From assembly GCA_964007875.1 (NCBI GenBank), contig CAXGAH010000010.1, forward strand, positions 6,890 to 70,889: a DNA stretch of 64,000 bases, read 5' to 3'. The DNA is from UBA1275 sp002323515. GTDB taxonomy: Bacteria; Bacteroidota; Rhodothermia; Balneolales; Balneolaceae. The notes beneath the pieces are model-generated. The model had not been told where the DNA came from, searched no databases, and was given only the letters and a program-made list of their open reading frames with translations. The position numbers and the translations under genes are program-made. Positions 8,113 through 18,015 of this stretch are shown here, one piece after another; within the stretch, counting starts at the first letter, position 1, and each line of letters opens with the position of its first letter.

Positions 8113-8582
8113 TTGATACCGAGCAACTACCTCGAATGGCCTTTTATACTTCTGGTTTAATAGTAGTTTCTGGAGCTTTTACCATTTTTTCATCTGAGTT
8201 ATTTCCATATGTGCTAACATCTATATTTCATAACATTGGTATATTTCTTGGGCTCGGCCTGGTTTATTTTAACATGATTCGTTTAAGTTCTTGTAGGTAC
8301 ATGCGACGACTAGATGGCCCTTCAAGAATGCCATGGTTTTTTGCAGTTTTAATTGGGGGGCTTCCTTTGTTTTGGATTACTATCTATGATACGGGTTGGC
8401 CTTTAGCCACACTTTTGATATATGCCGGATTAATACTATTCTTTAGTGCTTTAGGTGCTTATTTAGGTCAAAAAGCGGGCCATAAAGCCCAACAACAATT
8501 TCGAGAGCAGCTACAGGTCTATTTAGAAAAAATTCACGCACAACAAACTGAAAACTCTCCAGTACCTCCCGATTATGAATAA
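8109..8582 (+). CDS. Small integral membrane protein, unknown function
   Basis: About 157 aa with roughly four predicted membrane segments (about residues 10-30, 38-58, 75-95 and 98-118 by hydrophobicity), then a cytoplasmic-looking polar tail rich in Gln and Lys. I recognise no family. ATG 8109 overlaps the upstream stop in ATGA, whereas ATG 8097 would overlap by 16 bp; I prefer 8109. Its stop overlaps the next start by 8 bp. The tight packing ties it to the envelope operon. Confidence 0.75.
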   Translation: MIDTEQLPRMAFYTSGLIVVSGAFTIFSSELFPYVLTSIFHNIGIFLGLGLVYFNMIRLSSCRYMRRLDGPSRMPWFFAVLIGGLPLFWITIYDTGWPLATLLIYAGLILFFSALGAYLGQKAGHKAQQQFREQLQVYLEKIHAQQTENSPVPPDYE

Positions 8583-10008
8583 ACTAATCGCTTTCCTTCG
8601 TCCTAGCTCATTATCTAATATGCTCTATTGTTTTATACTCATAATTCTGGTCAGTTCAAGCTTTAGTTGGGCTCAAGACTCCTCTGATTATACCAATGTT
8701 TCAACATCTTGGACTTCAGAAGAGTTACATACCATAGGCACTGCGGCCTCTGCTGAACAACTAGAATATTACATCCGCCAATTGGCTGATTTCGGCACAC
8801 GTCACACCTTATCCGATACCGTTTCGAATACCCGAGGCATCGGTGCAGCTCGACGTTGGATCAAAGCAGAGTTTAAAAAAATATCAGAGGAATGTGGAGG
8901 ATGTTTAGAGGTTTTTTATGTTTCAGGAATCGTTGAACCACAAAGTCGAGTACCAGAAGCTACTAATATTGTGAATGTAGTAGCTATACAACGTGGCTAT
9001 GCAGATCCCAACCGATTTGTGGTAATGAGTGGTGATATTGATTCTCGTGTTTCTGATCCAAACAATGGGATTTCAGATTCTCCCGGTGCCAATGATAATG
9101 CCTCAGGTATGGCAGGAGCTATTGAAACAGCTCGTATTCTTTCTAAATACCAATTCCCATCATCTATCATTTATACCGGACTATCTGGAGAAGAGCAAGG
9201 ATTACTAGGCGGCAAGATATTAGCCGATTATGCCATCGCAAATGAGTGGGATATCAAAGGTGTATTAAATAATGATATGATTGGAAATATCAAGGGCATT
9301 AACGGAGTCATTGATAATACAACTGCCCGGGTATTTTCAGAGGGTACTCGTTACGTGGAAACCGAACGAGAGGCTCGTATGCGAAGATTTACAGGCGGTG
9401 AGGTTGACTCCCCATCTCGAAATTTAGCCCGTTATATAGATCTTATGGCGGACCGGTACATACCTAACTTGGATATAATGATGATTTATCGTTTAGATCG
9501 TTTCGGTCGCGGCGGGCATCATAGACCTTTTAATGAAGTCGGTTTTCCTGCCGTTCGCATCATGGAAACCTATGAAAATTATGTAATGCAACATCAAGAT
9601 ATCCGAGTGGAAGATGGTATCAAGTATGGTGATACGATAGAAGGAGTAGATTTTGATTACGCAGCTAAACTTACCAATCTGAATGCGGTTATTATGGCCA
9701 GTATGGCTTGGGCTCCTGCACCCCCAGCAAATGTTCAAATTCAAGGGGCTGTTCAACCCAGTGCTACCCTATCTTGGAAAGCCTTGAACCTAACAGAAAA
9801 CCCTCAGCTAGCTGGGTATAAAATTTATTGGAGACTCACCGACTCAAATCAGTGGCAGTGGAGTAGGTTTATGCCTTCTGAGGTGGTAGAGTACACCCTA
9901 GAGAATGTGGTAATTGATAATTACTACTTTGGTGTCGCCGCTGTTTCTAAAGATGGCTTTGAAAGTCCTGTGGTTTTCCCAGGGCCTGCGGGTTCATTTG
10001 GTGACTAG
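8575..10008 (+). CDS. Secreted M28-family zinc aminopeptidase with C-terminal Fn3-like domain
   Basis: The 477-aa protein has a signal peptide ending near FSWAQ. The M28 core covers about residues 45-380. The usual metal-binding blocks are visible: SPGANDNASG (bridging Asp), GLSGEEQGLLG (catalytic Glu and ligand Glu), LNNDMIGN (Asp), and the final His in GGHHRPF. The first ligand, His in most M28 enzymes (GHxDS), reads GDIDSR, so it is Asp here; I believe other members of this subgroup show the same replacement. A fibronectin-III-like domain (about residues 385-470, opening APPANVQI) ends the protein. It probably digests peptides in the periplasm or outside the cell. It is last in the operon and converges on ppx with only 13 bp between stops. 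Confidence 0.88.
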   Translation: MNKLIAFLRPSSLSNMLYCFILIILVSSSFSWAQDSSDYTNVSTSWTSEELHTIGTAASAEQLEYYIRQLADFGTRHTLSDTVSNTRGIGAARRWIKAEFKKISEECGGCLEVFYVSGIVEPQSRVPEATNIVNVVAIQRGYADPNRFVVMSGDIDSRVSDPNNGISDSPGANDNASGMAGAIETARILSKYQFPSSIIYTGLSGEEQGLLGGKILADYAIANEWDIKGVLNNDMIGNIKGINGVIDNTTARVFSEGTRYVETEREARMRRFTGGEVDSPSRNLARYIDLMADRYIPNLDIMMIYRLDRFGRGGHHRPFNEVGFPAVRIMETYENYVMQHQDIRVEDGIKYGDTIEGVDFDYAAKLTNLNAVIMASMAWAPAPPANVQIQGAVQPSATLSWKALNLTENPQLAGYKIYWRLTDSNQWQWSRFMPSEVVEYTLENVVIDNYYFGVAAVSKDGFESPVVFPGPAGSFGD

Positions 10009-10021
10009 GCTGGTAGCTAAG

Positions 10022-11629
10022 CTAGGTTACGATCGGGTGAGGATGGTCTAAAGACTTGCCTCTCTCCATTGCCACTACTTCAACCTTCCTTTTAAGTACT
10101 TGGGAAAGTAGATGGGATTTTCTCATAGACCCCCAAATCTCAAGACTAGGCTCGTCAATAGTTTGAATGATAATAGTACAAGTTTTACTATTTAGCTCAA
10201 CACTCAAGTCTTTTACGTTTTGATAATGACTACGATCCAAGCCGTCCGCTACGCGTAATAAACCCGATAACCGCATGATTCTTTTTCGAATCTCCTTAGG
10301 TAGTGCGGCGAATTCCTCATGCCTTTTTTTAGGAGTAGACCGGCGATGATAGCGGGCTAAATGCCCCATAATAGCAATTTCTTGTTCTCTGAATCCTTTT
10401 AAATCAGCATTCAATATAAGATAAAGGGCATGCTTGTGATGCTTAGAATGAGAAATATGATATCCAATATCATGCATAAGTGATGCATACTCTAATAACT
10501 CTCGATCCTCAGCACTCAATTTTAACGAATCCTGCAGGGCATCAAATAATTTGAGTGCTAAGGTAGTAACTTGGGTAGAGTGTTGTTCATGCCAGTTACA
10601 CTTTCTAAGTAATTCAAAAACACTCCTACGCCGTGGGTCAGGAGTAGCGCCGCCAGGCAATCCAATAAATTCTTTCTTTAAGTATCTAATAATCATTCCC
10701 TCCCTAAGGGCTTGGGTAGAAATACGAACAGACTTCAACTCATATTCATCCATCAGGTATCGAACCAATATCATGCCTGTATTAATAAAATCGACCCGTT
10801 TTTCATCTAAACCAGGTATTCCTTGGCGTTCGATTCTATTTAACTTTATAAATGAGTCATAAAATCGAATAAAGTCTTTACGACTAAAACTCCATTCATT
10901 TAGAATAAACGATTCAATATCCAGCCCCTGGTCTGCGGCCATCATTAACGCGATATTTTGCATAGTCCCGGACGAACCTACGATGTACTCCGTTGGGCAT
11001 TGATTCAAGGCTTCTTGAACTGAAAGTAAACTTTGTTTGTAAAACGCTTTAATTTGGTTAATCTGTTCTTCTGATATGGGATCTTTAGGATTAAAATGAT
11101 CTGTCATTCTAGAAACGCCAATTTTTAGCGATTTTAAAAAGTGAAATTCATGTTTATTACCTAGGATAAATTCCACACTACCCCCACCAATATCGACCAT
11201 CAAAACAGGTTTGTCATCTAAACTAAGTCCATGCTGTACCGCATACCCAATCAGCTCAGCTTCCATACTTCCAGGTATTGCTCGAATTTTTATCCCCACT
11301 TGATCAATGCTGCATTGAATAAACTCCCCCCCATTTTCAGCCTCACGAATGGCACTAGTCGCATAGGCCAAAATCTCATCAACCTGATAGCTGTCGCAGA
11401 GAATCTTAATTTTCTGCAAGGCAGAAAGCCCTCTATCTATGGCTTCAGGTGACAATCTACGACCGATACCTTCCTTGGCTAAGACCACCATTTTTTTAAG
11501 ATCATCGATGCGCCGGAAACTCCCATCGGACATTATTTCGACCACCACCACATGAAATGAATTGGTACCTAGGTCAATGGCTGCAATTTTTTTTATAGGG
11601 CTTGGGTTGTTTGTACTGAGTCCAATCAT
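10022..11629 (-). CDS. ppx: Ppx/GppA phosphatase with HD-type C-terminal domain
   Basis: Exopolyphosphatase / guanosine pentaphosphatase of 535 aa. The N-terminal ASKHA ATPase-like half shows AAIDLGTNSFHVVVVE (phosphate loop 1), AYATSAIREAENG, and MVDIGGGSVEFIL (phosphate loop 2). The second half has an HD-type domain with SLMHDIGYHISHSKHHKHA. This two-domain layout matches long Ppx/GppA proteins that degrade polyphosphate and/or pppGpp; the sequence does not say which activity dominates. The start ATG is 11627-11629, divergent from ypdA with an 83-bp gap that must contain both promoters. Confidence 0.92.
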   Translation of the reverse strand: MIGLSTNNPSPIKKIAAIDLGTNSFHVVVVEIMSDGSFRRIDDLKKMVVLAKEGIGRRLSPEAIDRGLSALQKIKILCDSYQVDEILAYATSAIREAENGGEFIQCSIDQVGIKIRAIPGSMEAELIGYAVQHGLSLDDKPVLMVDIGGGSVEFILGNKHEFHFLKSLKIGVSRMTDHFNPKDPISEEQINQIKAFYKQSLLSVQEALNQCPTEYIVGSSGTMQNIALMMAADQGLDIESFILNEWSFSRKDFIRFYDSFIKLNRIERQGIPGLDEKRVDFINTGMILVRYLMDEYELKSVRISTQALREGMIIRYLKKEFIGLPGGATPDPRRRSVFELLRKCNWHEQHSTQVTTLALKLFDALQDSLKLSAEDRELLEYASLMHDIGYHISHSKHHKHALYLILNADLKGFREQEIAIMGHLARYHRRSTPKKRHEEFAALPKEIRKRIMRLSGLLRVADGLDRSHYQNVKDLSVELNSKTCTIIIQTIDEPSLEIWGSMRKSHLLSQVLKRKVEVVAMERGKSLDHPHPIVT

Positions 11630-11712
11630 AGTCGCCTAAGCTACAAAAGTGTACGCAATTGTACACCTTAGAATTTTTTATCTTTAAATTTCTCATTAAG
11701 TACAAGATCATT

Positions 11713-12669
11713 ATGGTTATAATCATTGGTGCAGGCCCTATTGGACTGGCAACCGGAATTGAATTAAAAAAGCGAAATATACCTTTCATGATTATTGAAA
11801 GGGGATGCTTAGTGCAATCGCTGTATAATTATCCGATCAATATGACTTTCTTTTCCACTTCAGATAAGCTTGAAATAGGTGGAATTCCCTTCATTTCACA
11901 CGGTTTCAAGCCTACTCGAAGCGAAGCCTTGGAATATTATCGGCGCGCCGCTCAACATTACGATTTACCTATTCAACTCTACGAAACCGTAAAGGGAGTG
12001 AGTGGGGAGAACGGAAGATATAGCGTTCATACTACGAAAGGTGATTACGAAGCTTCAAAAATTGTCATTGCAACTGGTTTCTATGGAACTCCGAATAAAA
12101 TGGGGATACCAGGTGAAGACTTACCTAAGGTTCAACACTATTACAAAGAAGCCCATCCTTATGCTTGGCAAAAAGTATTGGTGGTCGGCGCTGGCAATTC
12201 CGGGGTAGATGTGGCGCTAGAATGTTACCGATCAGGCGCAGAAGTATCTATGACCATTCGTTATCCTGAAGTTAAACCCACGGTTAAATATTGGGTTAAA
12301 CCTAACATTGAAAATCGGATTAAGAAAGGGGAAATTAAAGCCTATTTGAATACTGAGGTCGTAGAAATAAGAGAAGGTGAAGTAGATCTTAGTACACCGG
12401 AAGGCTTAATAACTATAGAGAATGATTTTGTGCTAGCTATGACTGGTTATCGTCCTAATTACACCCTATTGGATCTCCTGGGAATTGACTATTCCACCGA
12501 TGAATTGTGTATCCCCGTGCATGACAAGCAATATCTAGAAACCAACAGGAAAGGCATCTATGTGGCTGGAGTAGTATGCGCAGGTCTTCAGACCAGTAAA
12601 CTTTTTATTGAAAATTCAAGAATACATGCAGAGCAGATTGCCTCGCATATAGAGCAGTCGATGGATTAG
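11713..12669 (+). CDS. ypdA: YpdA-type bacillithiol disulfide reductase
   Basis: FAD/NADPH oxidoreductase of about 318 aa. The FAD-binding motif sits at the very N-terminus (IIIGAGPIGLATGIEL) and the NADPH-binding motif at mid-protein (VLVVGAGNSGVDVALE). No CxxC redox pair is visible, which separates it from thioredoxin reductase and fits YpdA (Bdr), which reduces bacillithiol disulfide. I chose ATG 11713 because an upstream in-frame ATG at 11659 would put an 18-residue extension ahead of the FAD fold. bshA, which makes the first bacillithiol intermediate, lies at 58307-59449, so a bacillithiol system is likely. Confidence 0.88.
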   Translation: MVIIIGAGPIGLATGIELKKRNIPFMIIERGCLVQSLYNYPINMTFFSTSDKLEIGGIPFISHGFKPTRSEALEYYRRAAQHYDLPIQLYETVKGVSGENGRYSVHTTKGDYEASKIVIATGFYGTPNKMGIPGEDLPKVQHYYKEAHPYAWQKVLVVGAGNSGVDVALECYRSGAEVSMTIRYPEVKPTVKYWVKPNIENRIKKGEIKAYLNTEVVEIREGEVDLSTPEGLITIENDFVLAMTGYRPNYTLLDLLGIDYSTDELCIPVHDKQYLETNRKGIYVAGVVCAGLQTSKLFIENSRIHAEQIASHIEQSMD

Positions 12670-12709
12670 TGGGGGTAGTCTAGAAAGTCCAATTCATGGA
12701 CATAAAAAA

Positions 12710-12807
12710 GGGCAAGCGACCCATATCACGTCGCTACGACCAGATTACCGCTGCTGCATTCCTGCCCTGACGGAGTTCAAAGGGAGCTGACTGTATGGGA
12801 CTTGCCC
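12710..12807 (-). ncRNA. ffs: Signal recognition particle RNA, small bacterial (4.5S) type
   Basis: The 98-nt RNA reads leftward. Its apical domain holds the SRP signature GTCAGGGCAGGAATGCAGCA (E. coli has GTCAGGTCCGGAAGGAAGCA), the SRP54/Ffh-binding symmetric and asymmetric loops. The two ends pair: gggcaag at the 5' end with cttgccc at the 3' end, extended by a further ccc/ggg pairing. A run of six T follows the 3' end, so the closing stem probably also works as the terminator. It lies between the stops of ypdA and the cyclase gene. Confidence 0.93.
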
Positions 12808-12815
12808 GAACTATT

Positions 12816-12845
12816 AAGATACGACCTTTTTAGGCGAAGTCTCAA
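12816..12845 (-). promoter_or_regulatory. Sigma-70-like promoter of the SRP RNA
   Basis: On the minus strand TTGAGA (12840-12845) is separated by 18 bases from TATCTT (12816-12821), and the RNA 5' end lies 8 bases further on. TTGAGA matches the consensus at five of six positions and TATCTT at four of six. The position relative to a well-defined RNA end makes this the clearest promoter candidate in the window. Confidence 0.55.
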
Positions 12846-12862
12846 GGAAAATTCCGCCTATT

Positions 12863-15022
12863 TTATTTGCTCGTCATTACAAATACTCCATCCCAATCTG
12901 AAGGTGTTGGGTTTTGCATCATTGCTTGGCATCGTTCTACAAACAACTGGGATGGATTTTGAGCATTCCATTCTAATTGTTCGGATTTTTTAAAAAAGTC
13001 TAGTGCACGGTTGAAATCGCCTCTGAAATACATATCCATTCCCTGATGATAGGTACCAATTGCGTCAATTTTGCGCTGGTTTGCATCGTCACGAAGACCT
13101 GCAATTTCATATACTTTAACTGGCTTGGTTCTACCTTTAACTACAATATTATCCAATAATCTAAAGAGGCATTCGTCCCCATATTGTTCTGCTTCCTGCT
13201 TTGTAGCCTCCGTTACCATGGTAAATACGTGATATGCTTTGGCTCCACTTTCACATCTAGCAGCCAAATTTACGTTATCGCCCATCATGGTATAGTTAAA
13301 TCTTCGTAGAGAACCCATATTCCCCGTAACCATATCACCGGTGTTAATACCCATCCGATGTTGCATCGTATGCACGATATCTGGCCAGTCTTCTGTTGCC
13401 CATTTTGCTCGTAATTCAACTAATTTCTTGTCCATTAATTGAGAGGTTAGACAGGCTCTATAAGCATGATCTTTCATAAATACTGGTGCACCATAAAATG
13501 CGACTATTGCATCTCCAATGAATTTATCCAAAGTGCCCCCTTGGTCGTTGATTGTATCAGTCATAGCTGTGAGATATTCATTGATAAGCAGCACTAATTT
13601 TTTGGGTTCTAATTTTTCTGAAAAGCTTGAAAATGATACGATATCCGAAAAAAATGCAGAAATGTAGCTGTCCTCTCCCCCCAACTTGGGTTCTTCTCCC
13701 GATTCTATCATTTGACTTACCAAGGTTGGTGATACATAGGATGAAAACATTCCTTGAATTCTACGTTTCTCTCTTTGCTCATTTACAAATTCATAAGCAA
13801 CAGTACCTACTTGACCTATAAAGACTGTGATCATAACCCCAGTTACATACAAAAAGAATTGATATTCTATAAACAATTGTTGCGCAATAAAGTAATATCC
13901 GACCATCAATATCAACATAAATGGAAAGCCAAGCGCTGGGCCAAAACGTCTATTAAAAAAAATTACAAGTATTGTCAAGAGTATCATAATCATCACGTTG
14001 CTATTGTTACTCTGCTTTCTTAAATAGTTTCCGTCTAACATAGTCTGAAGTGCATGAGCATGTATTTCGTAACCAGGCCTAGGCTGATCAATAGTAGAAA
14101 ATGGTGTAGGATGGAAATCTTGTAAGGTGGGCATAGTAGCTCCTACAACCACAATCTTATCTTTAAATACCTCATCATATAATAATCCTGTACCCGTAAG
14201 TGGGTCTTCAAACAAATTTAACTCAAATGCTTCTGCCTCCATTATGGTTGTATACGAAGTATCATCAATAACTTGCTCATAATTTATCACTGGGAATAGT
14301 CCTTCTGGTCCATAATAATTAATAATAAAATGAGAGGGACTGGATTTTTCTACCTGATAAGGGCCTACCTGAAAATAAGGCTCATCAGTAGCAATTAATG
14401 GATCAACGTATATGGAATCGGTAAATACTCGAACTCCCTCAAGCGCCAAAGAATAGATACTTTGATCTCGATAATTATTCCCAAAAGTATAATTTCTAAT
14501 AAATCCATCCAGATCTGGAGTAGTTTTTACTAATGCAAATGGATTGGGGTTACTATTTCTGAGAAGAGGTATGGGGAATATAGGATTGAATTGTACTGCA
14601 TCATTTCTTTGGGTAAGTTCTATGTCACCAGACAAAATAACATTACCATATTTAGCTATTGCTTCAGCAAAAAGTGAGTCATTCTTAGTATCATAGGTAT
14701 CTTTTTGAGAAAAGATAACATCAAAAAGTATTGCTTTAGCTCCTGCTCGATTCAAATTATGAACTAAACGAGCATGCAATTCAGTAGGCCATGGCCATTT
14801 CTCTGGAATCTCAGAATCAGCCTTTTCACTGATAGCTACCAAAACGATAGGTGAGTCTTCAACAGACAGTGGTCCCCTCTTTTCAAAGAATTGATCACGC
14901 AGAGAGAGTTCTATACGCTGTATTGTAGGAAGCATAGTGGCACTTATTGATACTAATAAGGTGACTAAAAGGATAATTATATATATCCATAAAGGTTTTT
15001 TCTTTTTATTGGGCTCAGCCAT
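12863..15022 (-). CDS. CHASE2-domain class III adenylate/guanylate cyclase
   Basis: Membrane protein of 719 aa. A first membrane segment (about residues 11-31) is followed by an extracytoplasmic CHASE2 sensor (about 35-325, with LSLRDQFFEKRGP and ILFDVIFSQ). Three closely spaced membrane segments follow (about 340-410), then a class III cyclase domain (about 450-630). Catalytic residues look intact: FFSDIVSFS and DKFIGDAIVAFYG give the two metal-binding Asp and the substrate Lys, and GDNVNLAARCE gives the transition-state Asn and Arg. The C-terminal tail ends in PSDWDGVFVMTSK, typical of CHASE2 cyclases. It is downstream of FecR and beta-barrel genes on the same strand, which probably provide or shape its signal. 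It should make cAMP or cGMP in response to an envelope cue; the ligand is unknown. Confidence 0.93.
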   Translation of the reverse strand: MAEPNKKKKPLWIYIIILLVTLLVSISATMLPTIQRIELSLRDQFFEKRGPLSVEDSPIVLVAISEKADSEIPEKWPWPTELHARLVHNLNRAGAKAILFDVIFSQKDTYDTKNDSLFAEAIAKYGNVILSGDIELTQRNDAVQFNPIFPIPLLRNSNPNPFALVKTTPDLDGFIRNYTFGNNYRDQSIYSLALEGVRVFTDSIYVDPLIATDEPYFQVGPYQVEKSSPSHFIINYYGPEGLFPVINYEQVIDDTSYTTIMEAEAFELNLFEDPLTGTGLLYDEVFKDKIVVVGATMPTLQDFHPTPFSTIDQPRPGYEIHAHALQTMLDGNYLRKQSNNSNVMIMILLTILVIFFNRRFGPALGFPFMLILMVGYYFIAQQLFIEYQFFLYVTGVMITVFIGQVGTVAYEFVNEQREKRRIQGMFSSYVSPTLVSQMIESGEEPKLGGEDSYISAFFSDIVSFSSFSEKLEPKKLVLLINEYLTAMTDTINDQGGTLDKFIGDAIVAFYGAPVFMKDHAYRACLTSQLMDKKLVELRAKWATEDWPDIVHTMQHRMGINTGDMVTGNMGSLRRFNYTMMGDNVNLAARCESGAKAYHVFTMVTEATKQEAEQYGDECLFRLLDNIVVKGRTKPVKVYEIAGLRDDANQRKIDAIGTYHQGMDMYFRGDFNRALDFFKKSEQLEWNAQNPSQLFVERCQAMMQNPTPSDWDGVFVMTSK

Positions 15023-15083
15023 ATTCTTAGTTTTTAAACGTAGTTTTAACTATTTGATTAAATTTAGGGTTCAATAATTAGAT

Positions 15084-17978
15084 CTAAAACCTAAATAAAT
15101 ACTTTAACTGGGCATAACGATCACCAAGTCCGTCCAGATTACTAATGCTTATCAAGTTAGAGTCAAACCGTAGGCTATGTTGATCGGTTAATTTAAACTC
15201 AAAGCCTCCTACGAATGCATAGGTTTGATATTCATTGGTCGTCAACTCCTCACTTAAGACATAATAGTCGTCGAGTGGATTGTCCTCATCACCAGATTCT
15301 ACTTCAATGGTTCTACTCTGAGAGCGATTATCCGAGTAAGCCACTCGTGTATTTAAACTAAATCGTGCATCGAACAGAAAGAGTGTGGCTCCAAAATATA
15401 CACCTTGAATATCTAATTCTAGCTGGTTTTTTTCGCTTTGTGTTTCTCCACTTTGTGTTTCATTTTTACTGTACCCAAATTGAGTTTTTAAAGGTAACCT
15501 AGAAAATTGCGAGTTAATACTAACCGAATAAGACCTATTCTCAATGCTTCCATAGGTGAATACCTGATCGGCCGTTTCGAGTGATGAAAGACTAATTGTT
15601 GCATCAGAAATACCTTCACCCATACGAAACCGTTGGGTTATGGAGGCGTTTAGATTTATTGTACTGTTTGCTCTAGGTACTGGACTTACTAAGGTGTCAC
15701 CTTCAGAAATGCGTAAATTTTGTACTGCTGCATTTTCAAAACCCACCGGTACTTCTGGATTAAATCTCTGTATCCCGTTATCCCTAGTTCTATACCGATA
15801 TCCAACCGTAATTTTTGGGATAAACTGATTAATTGGATAATAACTAACACTTCCTTTGTAGGATATTGTTTTTGTGGTCGCCTTCTTTGTCTGTGCAACA
15901 TTATCCTGCAACTCTTCATAGCCAAGATTTAAAAATACCTGTCGCGAGAATAATTGAATTCTGTCTGACACATTAAACCCATTTATATCTTTCTGTATCG
16001 TTGAATTGGCTAAAGAAACAAAATCAGGACCTACCCAGCGATAACGGGCCGATATAGAATTAAAAGGCAGTTGAGCAGTTAGCTCGGTATTTGACCCTAA
16101 GATGGACGTGGGAAAATAGGGAATTACCTGAGCACTATCGGTTCCAACATTACTAAATCGAATGGGTAACACACTTATATTTTCATTTACAATCAAGATG
16201 GTAGCTAACTGATTTAGCAAGTCATAGGTCGCATTATCTATACCATCAAACCCAAGTTCTTCGGCGCGAGTTTGGTTAAGGGGTCCCCCATAAATATCCT
16301 GGTTCAGAACCGATGCCACTGTCTCGGTTTTAAACTTAACCTTGTTCTGTGCCAAAGCAAATGCTAAATCGACCCCGAGTACAAAATTTCCTTTGGGTCG
16401 TGGGCTTCCTCCTTGAGTCCTAAGTAAATCAGGCTCTGAGGAGAGTCTTTGCCGGTCTAAGCCAGTTAAGTTGACATACAAAGCCGATGGCCCTAGCAGT
16501 AGGTCATCATAATCTAATACATTAAAGATAGAGCTTGTATCATCCTCTACTTTCATTGCTTGAATTCCTAGTTGAACATATTTTGCATTACCTAAGCCAA
16601 CTCTCGCGCCCATTATCTTACGAGCAAATCCACCCCTACCCGAATTATCATAGCTAAGGGTGTAGGTGGTATCCTGGGGTATGCCTCCCGCTTTCACTGT
16701 ATCAACAACAATTCCGGAATATAAATTGGTCACTTTTCTATTAATTTCACCGTAGAGTAACTCAATGTTGATATTCTCCCGCAACAGATGTACTTCTGTA
16801 TTTACCCCAAACATTCGACGCCCAGAGATGGTGAAGTTTCCCATATCTGGATAAATATGTCCTGCATCTAGCGACCACCACTTTCCAAGCTGGAGTTTAA
16901 AACCAAATCTATTTTGAGGCTGTAAACGAAGGTCTTCCTGAGTAGTATAATATCCGTTCATGGAGTACTTCAACAAATTATACTCTCCTGAAACGGAAAA
17001 ACGTCCGGAATAAGCCTCCGTTATATCTTCTGAAATCACTTGATTTCTGGCTGATAGTTCAAGATTAGCATTTGGTCGGTATGGGTTATCAAACTCCTCT
17101 ATCTGCTCAATCTCTGCTTCTTCTTCACTGATCACGCTAAAGGACCACTGACGAACCAAAAATGTATCTGCATGGGTCAAATAATTGAGTTGGATATCAT
17201 GAGGGCCTTCTAAGATAAAATCTGGATTGTAGGATATATAATAGGCCGATGTGTTTGCAAGTTCGGTTATGTCTTCTTGATCCAAAACTAATTGAAAGCT
17301 TCCTGGTTCTAGATCATCTGGATCATAAAATAAAGAAATAGCGATAAATGCATCATCCATCTGCACACTAATACTAGGCTTTGGAGACAAAATTGTTACA
17401 TCAATGTCTTCGGTCTGCTGATAATTCGTTTTTATTGATTCGGAATTAGTGGAATAAGAACTGGGATCTATCACTAATGGAACCTCAATGTACTCTAACT
17501 TACCCATACCCTGAGTTGGATAAAGGATATCTTGTTTATGCTGCAAGGTGCTAATTCGAACAAAATACTGTAATTGAGTACCAGTGATCATACTCGGTTC
17601 TAATTCAATACTAAGAAGCCCATTGATCAGCTGCATCGAGCTTTGACGGAAGCCCACGTCCCCATCGGTTCGGTAAAAAAACTTCGCCTCGATTATTTCT
17701 GCTGGTCGGAGTCCTGGGACCTGAAATTCCAAGGATACAGTTGCTTGTTGATCGATAAAAATGGGTATTTGATGCTCTATCCAATAGGGAGAAATCCCGT
17801 TTCCAAGCAAGTTAATATCACCTATGCTAATGGATCTTGTTTGGTCAAAAGCATCTATTGTATTCAAGGAACCATCTTGGTTTTGTTGGGCGTATAGCTC
17901 GGTCCCAATTGCTCCAAGAATTATAGCAGCAAATAAATACTTCACGATAATTTTGTCAAAGGCTTGCCGTGTAAACAT
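15084..17978 (-). CDS. Large outer-membrane beta-barrel-like protein
   Basis: Protein of about 964 aa with a signal peptide (hydrophobic core about residues 13-25, cleavage near LYAQ). The first 300 residues look like beta-sandwich/Ig-like repeats. From about residue 330 the sequence has alternating polar and hydrophobic strands typical of a barrel, and it ends in the aromatic LKYLFRF, a C-terminal OMP signature. No TonB box or plug domain is evident. I chose ATG 17976-17978; an alternative at 18033-18035 overlaps the FecR gene by 20 bp and adds 19 residues before the signal peptide. I recognise no named family. It lies between the FecR and cyclase genes and probably belongs to the same system. 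Confidence 0.8.
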   Translation of the reverse strand: MFTRQAFDKIIVKYLFAAIILGAIGTELYAQQNQDGSLNTIDAFDQTRSISIGDINLLGNGISPYWIEHQIPIFIDQQATVSLEFQVPGLRPAEIIEAKFFYRTDGDVGFRQSSMQLINGLLSIELEPSMITGTQLQYFVRISTLQHKQDILYPTQGMGKLEYIEVPLVIDPSSYSTNSESIKTNYQQTEDIDVTILSPKPSISVQMDDAFIAISLFYDPDDLEPGSFQLVLDQEDITELANTSAYYISYNPDFILEGPHDIQLNYLTHADTFLVRQWSFSVISEEEAEIEQIEEFDNPYRPNANLELSARNQVISEDITEAYSGRFSVSGEYNLLKYSMNGYYTTQEDLRLQPQNRFGFKLQLGKWWSLDAGHIYPDMGNFTISGRRMFGVNTEVHLLRENINIELLYGEINRKVTNLYSGIVVDTVKAGGIPQDTTYTLSYDNSGRGGFARKIMGARVGLGNAKYVQLGIQAMKVEDDTSSIFNVLDYDDLLLGPSALYVNLTGLDRQRLSSEPDLLRTQGGSPRPKGNFVLGVDLAFALAQNKVKFKTETVASVLNQDIYGGPLNQTRAEELGFDGIDNATYDLLNQLATILIVNENISVLPIRFSNVGTDSAQVIPYFPTSILGSNTELTAQLPFNSISARYRWVGPDFVSLANSTIQKDINGFNVSDRIQLFSRQVFLNLGYEELQDNVAQTKKATTKTISYKGSVSYYPINQFIPKITVGYRYRTRDNGIQRFNPEVPVGFENAAVQNLRISEGDTLVSPVPRANSTINLNASITQRFRMGEGISDATISLSSLETADQVFTYGSIENRSYSVSINSQFSRLPLKTQFGYSKNETQSGETQSEKNQLELDIQGVYFGATLFLFDARFSLNTRVAYSDNRSQSRTIEVESGDEDNPLDDYYVLSEELTTNEYQTYAFVGGFEFKLTDQHSLRFDSNLISISNLDGLGDRYAQLKYLFRF

Positions 17979-18015
17979 AGAGAGTAATGACTCTTTTGGA
18001 CCCGAGAAAAAAATA

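Noticed and set aside
12830..12864. Inverted repeat taggcgaa/ttccgccta followed by ttttattt, as a terminator
   Set aside because: The stem has a bulge and overlaps the SRP RNA promoter and the end of the cyclase gene. It might stop readthrough on the + strand, but I could not support it enough to list it.
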